Shown: piece by piece, positions 62,166 through 64,000 of the stretch
Layout of the letters: each line of letters begins with the position of its first letter
Numbering within the stretch: position 1 is the first letter of the stretch
Assembly: GCA_910589385.1 (NCBI GenBank)
Contig: CAJUTU010000012.1
Location: 1-64,000, forward strand
DNA: 64,000 nt
Direction: 5' to 3'
DNA from: an uncultured Lachnospiraceae bacterium
GTDB lineage: Bacteria; Bacillota; Clostridia; Lachnospirales; Lachnospiraceae
The notes under the pieces: generated by a model
Databases searched by the model: none
Told to the model about the DNA's origin: nothing
The model's input: only the letters and a program-made list of their open reading frames with translations
Program-made: the position numbers and the translations under genes

Positions 62166-63431
62166 ATGAAGACAAGAGCAGTCAGAATGTACGGAACAAG
62201 AGATCTGAGATTAGAAGAATTTGAACTTCCGGCGATCAAGGATGATGAAATATTGGTAAAGGTCATGAGCGACAGTATCTGCATGTCCACCTACAAACTG
62301 GTGGAACAGGGCAAGAAGCACAAACGCGCGCCGCAGAACATTGATACGAACCCGGTCATTATCGGCCATGAGTTTGCAGGAGTTATCGTGGAAGTGGGAG
62401 AAAAGTGGAAAGACCAGTTCCGCCCGGGCATGAAATTTGCACAGCAGCCCGCCCTGAACTACAAAGGCAGTCTGGCTTCTCCCGGATATTCTTATGAATT
62501 TTTCGGAGGGGCATGCACCTACTGCATCATCCCTCATGAGGTGATGGAGCTTGGATGTCTGATGCCTTATGAAGGAGAAAGCTTCTTCGAGGCGTCCCTG
62601 GGAGAGCCTATGAGCTGTATCATCGGCGGATATCATGGGAATTATCACACCAACAAAAGAAATCACGACCTGTCAGTAGGCACCAAGGCCGGCGGCGATA
62701 TCATTATCCTGGGCGGCTGCGGCCCGATGGGGCTGGGAGCGGTAAGCTATGGCATCCAGATGGAAAATAAGCCGAAACGAATCGTAGTGACAGACATTGA
62801 CGACGCGAAGATCGAGCGGGCAAGAGAAGTAATCCCGGAAGCAAAGGCACAGGAAAACGGTGTGGAACTCCTGTATGTAAATACCGCAAAGATGGAGGAT
62901 CCGGTGGAAGGATTAAAAGCCATCACAGGCGGAAAAGGATATGACGATGTATTTGTATATATCCCGAACCGTAAGGTGGCAGAGATGGGCGACCAGCTCC
63001 TTGCGTTTGACGGATGCATGAATTTCTTCGCAGGCCCCACAGACAACCAGTTTAAGGGTGAGATCAATCTTTATAACGTACATTATACCAGCGCACATAT
63101 CATGGGGACGACCGGAGGAAATAACGACGACCTGATCGAGGCAAATACACTTGCAGCCCAGGGACGTATTGAGCCTGCAGTCATGGTGACACATGTAGGC
63201 GGAATTGACAGTATTGCAGATGCAACTCTGGACCTGCCCAATATCCCGGGCGGAAAGAAGCTGACTTATACTCAGTTTGATATGCCTTTGACTGCCATTG
63301 AGGATTTTGAGAAAATGGGCCATGTGAACCCGTTGTTCCGGAAACTGGACGAAGCCTGCAAACGCAACCGCGGACTCTGGAGCGCAGAAGCAGAAAAGAT
63401 TTTGTTTGAACATTTTGGGGTGGAAATTTAG
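62166..63431 (+). CDS. Zinc-type medium-chain dehydrogenase, L-sorbose-1-phosphate reductase-like
   Basis: The 421-residue protein opens RAVRMYGTRDLRLEEFELP and has the zinc-binding Cys in SICMSTYK near residue 39, GHEFAGVIVEVG near 67 and the nucleotide loop ILGGCGPMGLGAV near 179. I recall the same pattern in SorE enzymes that interconvert L-sorbose 1-phosphate and glucitol 6-phosphate. Its length exceeds ordinary alcohol dehydrogenases. A role with another hexitol or ketose phosphate is possible. Confidence 0.75.
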   Translation: MKTRAVRMYGTRDLRLEEFELPAIKDDEILVKVMSDSICMSTYKLVEQGKKHKRAPQNIDTNPVIIGHEFAGVIVEVGEKWKDQFRPGMKFAQQPALNYKGSLASPGYSYEFFGGACTYCIIPHEVMELGCLMPYEGESFFEASLGEPMSCIIGGYHGNYHTNKRNHDLSVGTKAGGDIIILGGCGPMGLGAVSYGIQMENKPKRIVVTDIDDAKIERAREVIPEAKAQENGVELLYVNTAKMEDPVEGLKAITGGKGYDDVFVYIPNRKVAEMGDQLLAFDGCMNFFAGPTDNQFKGEINLYNVHYTSAHIMGTTGGNNDDLIEANTLAAQGRIEPAVMVTHVGGIDSIADATLDLPNIPGGKKLTYTQFDMPLTAIEDFEKMGHVNPLFRKLDEACKRNRGLWSAEAEKILFEHFGVEI

Positions 63432-63515
63432 GCAGTGTAAAGGATTATGTGAAAAAGATATGGGCAGGCAATTCATTTGCCGCACACACTGGTTACAAAT
63501 AGGAGGATAAGAAGA

Positions 63516-63773
63516 ATGAAGACATTTAATTATACAGTCAAAGATGAAATCGGAATCCATGCAAGGCCTGCCGGGATGCTGGCAAAGGAGGCAAAGAAGT
63601 ATGAGAGTAAGATTGTGATCAAAAAAGGTGAAAAATCAGCAGAGGCAACAAAGCTGATGGCGATCATGGGCATGGGTGTAAAGCACGGGGAAGAAGTGAT
63701 CGTGGAAGTCGAAGGCGCGGATGAGGAAACCGCATGCAAAGAGATCCAGGCATTTTTTGAGCAAAACATGTAA
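63516..63773 (+). CDS. ptsH: HPr-type phosphocarrier protein
   Basis: The 85-residue protein has the phospho-histidine His15 in GIHARPAG. The position equivalent to regulatory Ser46 is Lys46 (EATKLMAIM), so phosphorylation by HPr kinase at that site should be impossible. AGGAGG precedes ATG 63516. Together with the adjacent enzyme I gene it could serve this operon rather than the whole cell. Confidence 0.92.
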   Translation: MKTFNYTVKDEIGIHARPAGMLAKEAKKYESKIVIKKGEKSAEATKLMAIMGMGVKHGEEVIVEVEGADEETACKEIQAFFEQNM

Positions 63774-63889
63774 GAAGCTGTGCGTAAACCGTGATTTCTT
63801 TATCGTGTTTGGGGGCTCCCGTGATTTCTTTGCGGCAGGAACTGCAAGGGGCGGTTTTGGGAGTATCTGAATAGAAACAGGAGAAAGCT

Positions 63890-64000
63890 ATGATAAAATT
63901 TTCAGGAAAATCTGTATATAAAGGGATTGCCGTCGGTCCCGTCGCAGTATTGAAAAACAATGATTTCCAGGTGAAGCGTGCAAAGGCGGAAGACGTGGAG
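63890..64000 (+). CDS. ptsI: PTS enzyme I, N-terminal fragment
   Basis: ATG 63890 follows AGGAG and opens MIKFSGKSVYKGIAVGPVAV, the enzyme I N-terminus. The gene runs off the window after 37 codons. It phosphorylates HPr using phosphoenolpyruvate. Confidence 0.85.
   Translation, partial: MIKFSGKSVYKGIAVGPVAVLKNNDFQVKRAKAEDVE

Noticed and set aside
1..64000. Insertion sequences, integrases, tRNA and rRNA genes
   Set aside because: I looked for transposase or recombinase motifs and for tRNA-like or rRNA-like segments on both strands and found none that I could support.

Overview
The window looks like chromosomal DNA of a gut-type Clostridia bacterium, most likely Lachnospiraceae. The grounds are strong AGGAGG ribosome binding sites, moderate GC content, short operons, and gene arrangements common in that family: a PurO-type IMP cyclohydrolase beside a stand-alone AICAR transformylase, a TsaB-RimI fusion, CarD and YlmC/YmxH-type regulators, and many small lipoproteins and peptide-sensing ABC modules. 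I saw no rRNA, tRNA, CRISPR array or intact transposase.

Layout. 1-13.0 kb is mostly housekeeping: hydantoinase/dihydropyrimidinase, dapA behind a structured leader, nrdR, a CarD-like regulator, the split purine pair, the t6A genes tsaE, tsaB-rimI and tsaD, RNase Z and ispD. 13.1-16.5 kb has a large SF1 helicase with a DUF2726-like tail. 16.5-17.6 kb is rplM-rpsI with an untranslated leader. 17.7-18.1 kb is a small toxin with an antisense RNA (type I toxin-antitoxin-like). 18.2-26.6 kb holds a MATE exporter, an acetyltransferase, an ABC-2 transporter, a lipoprotein barnase with barstar, an AI-2E family protein, and a membrane-tailed MerR regulator with a YbjQ protein. 26.6-32.5 kb holds a DUF134-NifX protein, an MNT-HEPN pair with a probable frameshift, lipoproteins, a DUF2325 protein behind twin palindromes, a GH53 galactanase and CutC.

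32.5-51.9 kb is an accessory block with three sensor-regulator-ABC transporter modules of the antimicrobial-peptide type. Between the second and third lies 41.9-45.9 kb, the most unusual stretch. It contains a leader peptide and hairpin that look like a translation attenuator with its target gene missing; a decayed second copy of the toxin/antisense locus; two convergent coding cassettes bounded by an inverted repeat (probably an old invertible tail-protein segment); two minus-strand RiPP precursor genes with Nif11/double-glycine leaders that both end in HRRW; a broken radical SAM gene; and a STAS/anti-sigma kinase pair.

51.9-56.7 kb has acetyltransferase, esterase, WYL-regulator, TfoX and GyrI-like genes, a broken YhcG nuclease gene and another antisense-like promoter. 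56.9-64.0 kb is a PTS operon: mannitol-type EIICB, PRD regulator, EIIA, 1-phosphofructokinase-like kinase, a sorbose-1-phosphate-reductase-like dehydrogenase, HPr and the start of enzyme I. Two copies of one promoter/operator precede the EIICB and EIIA genes.

All functional names rest on motifs and family resemblance read by eye. No database search was run.
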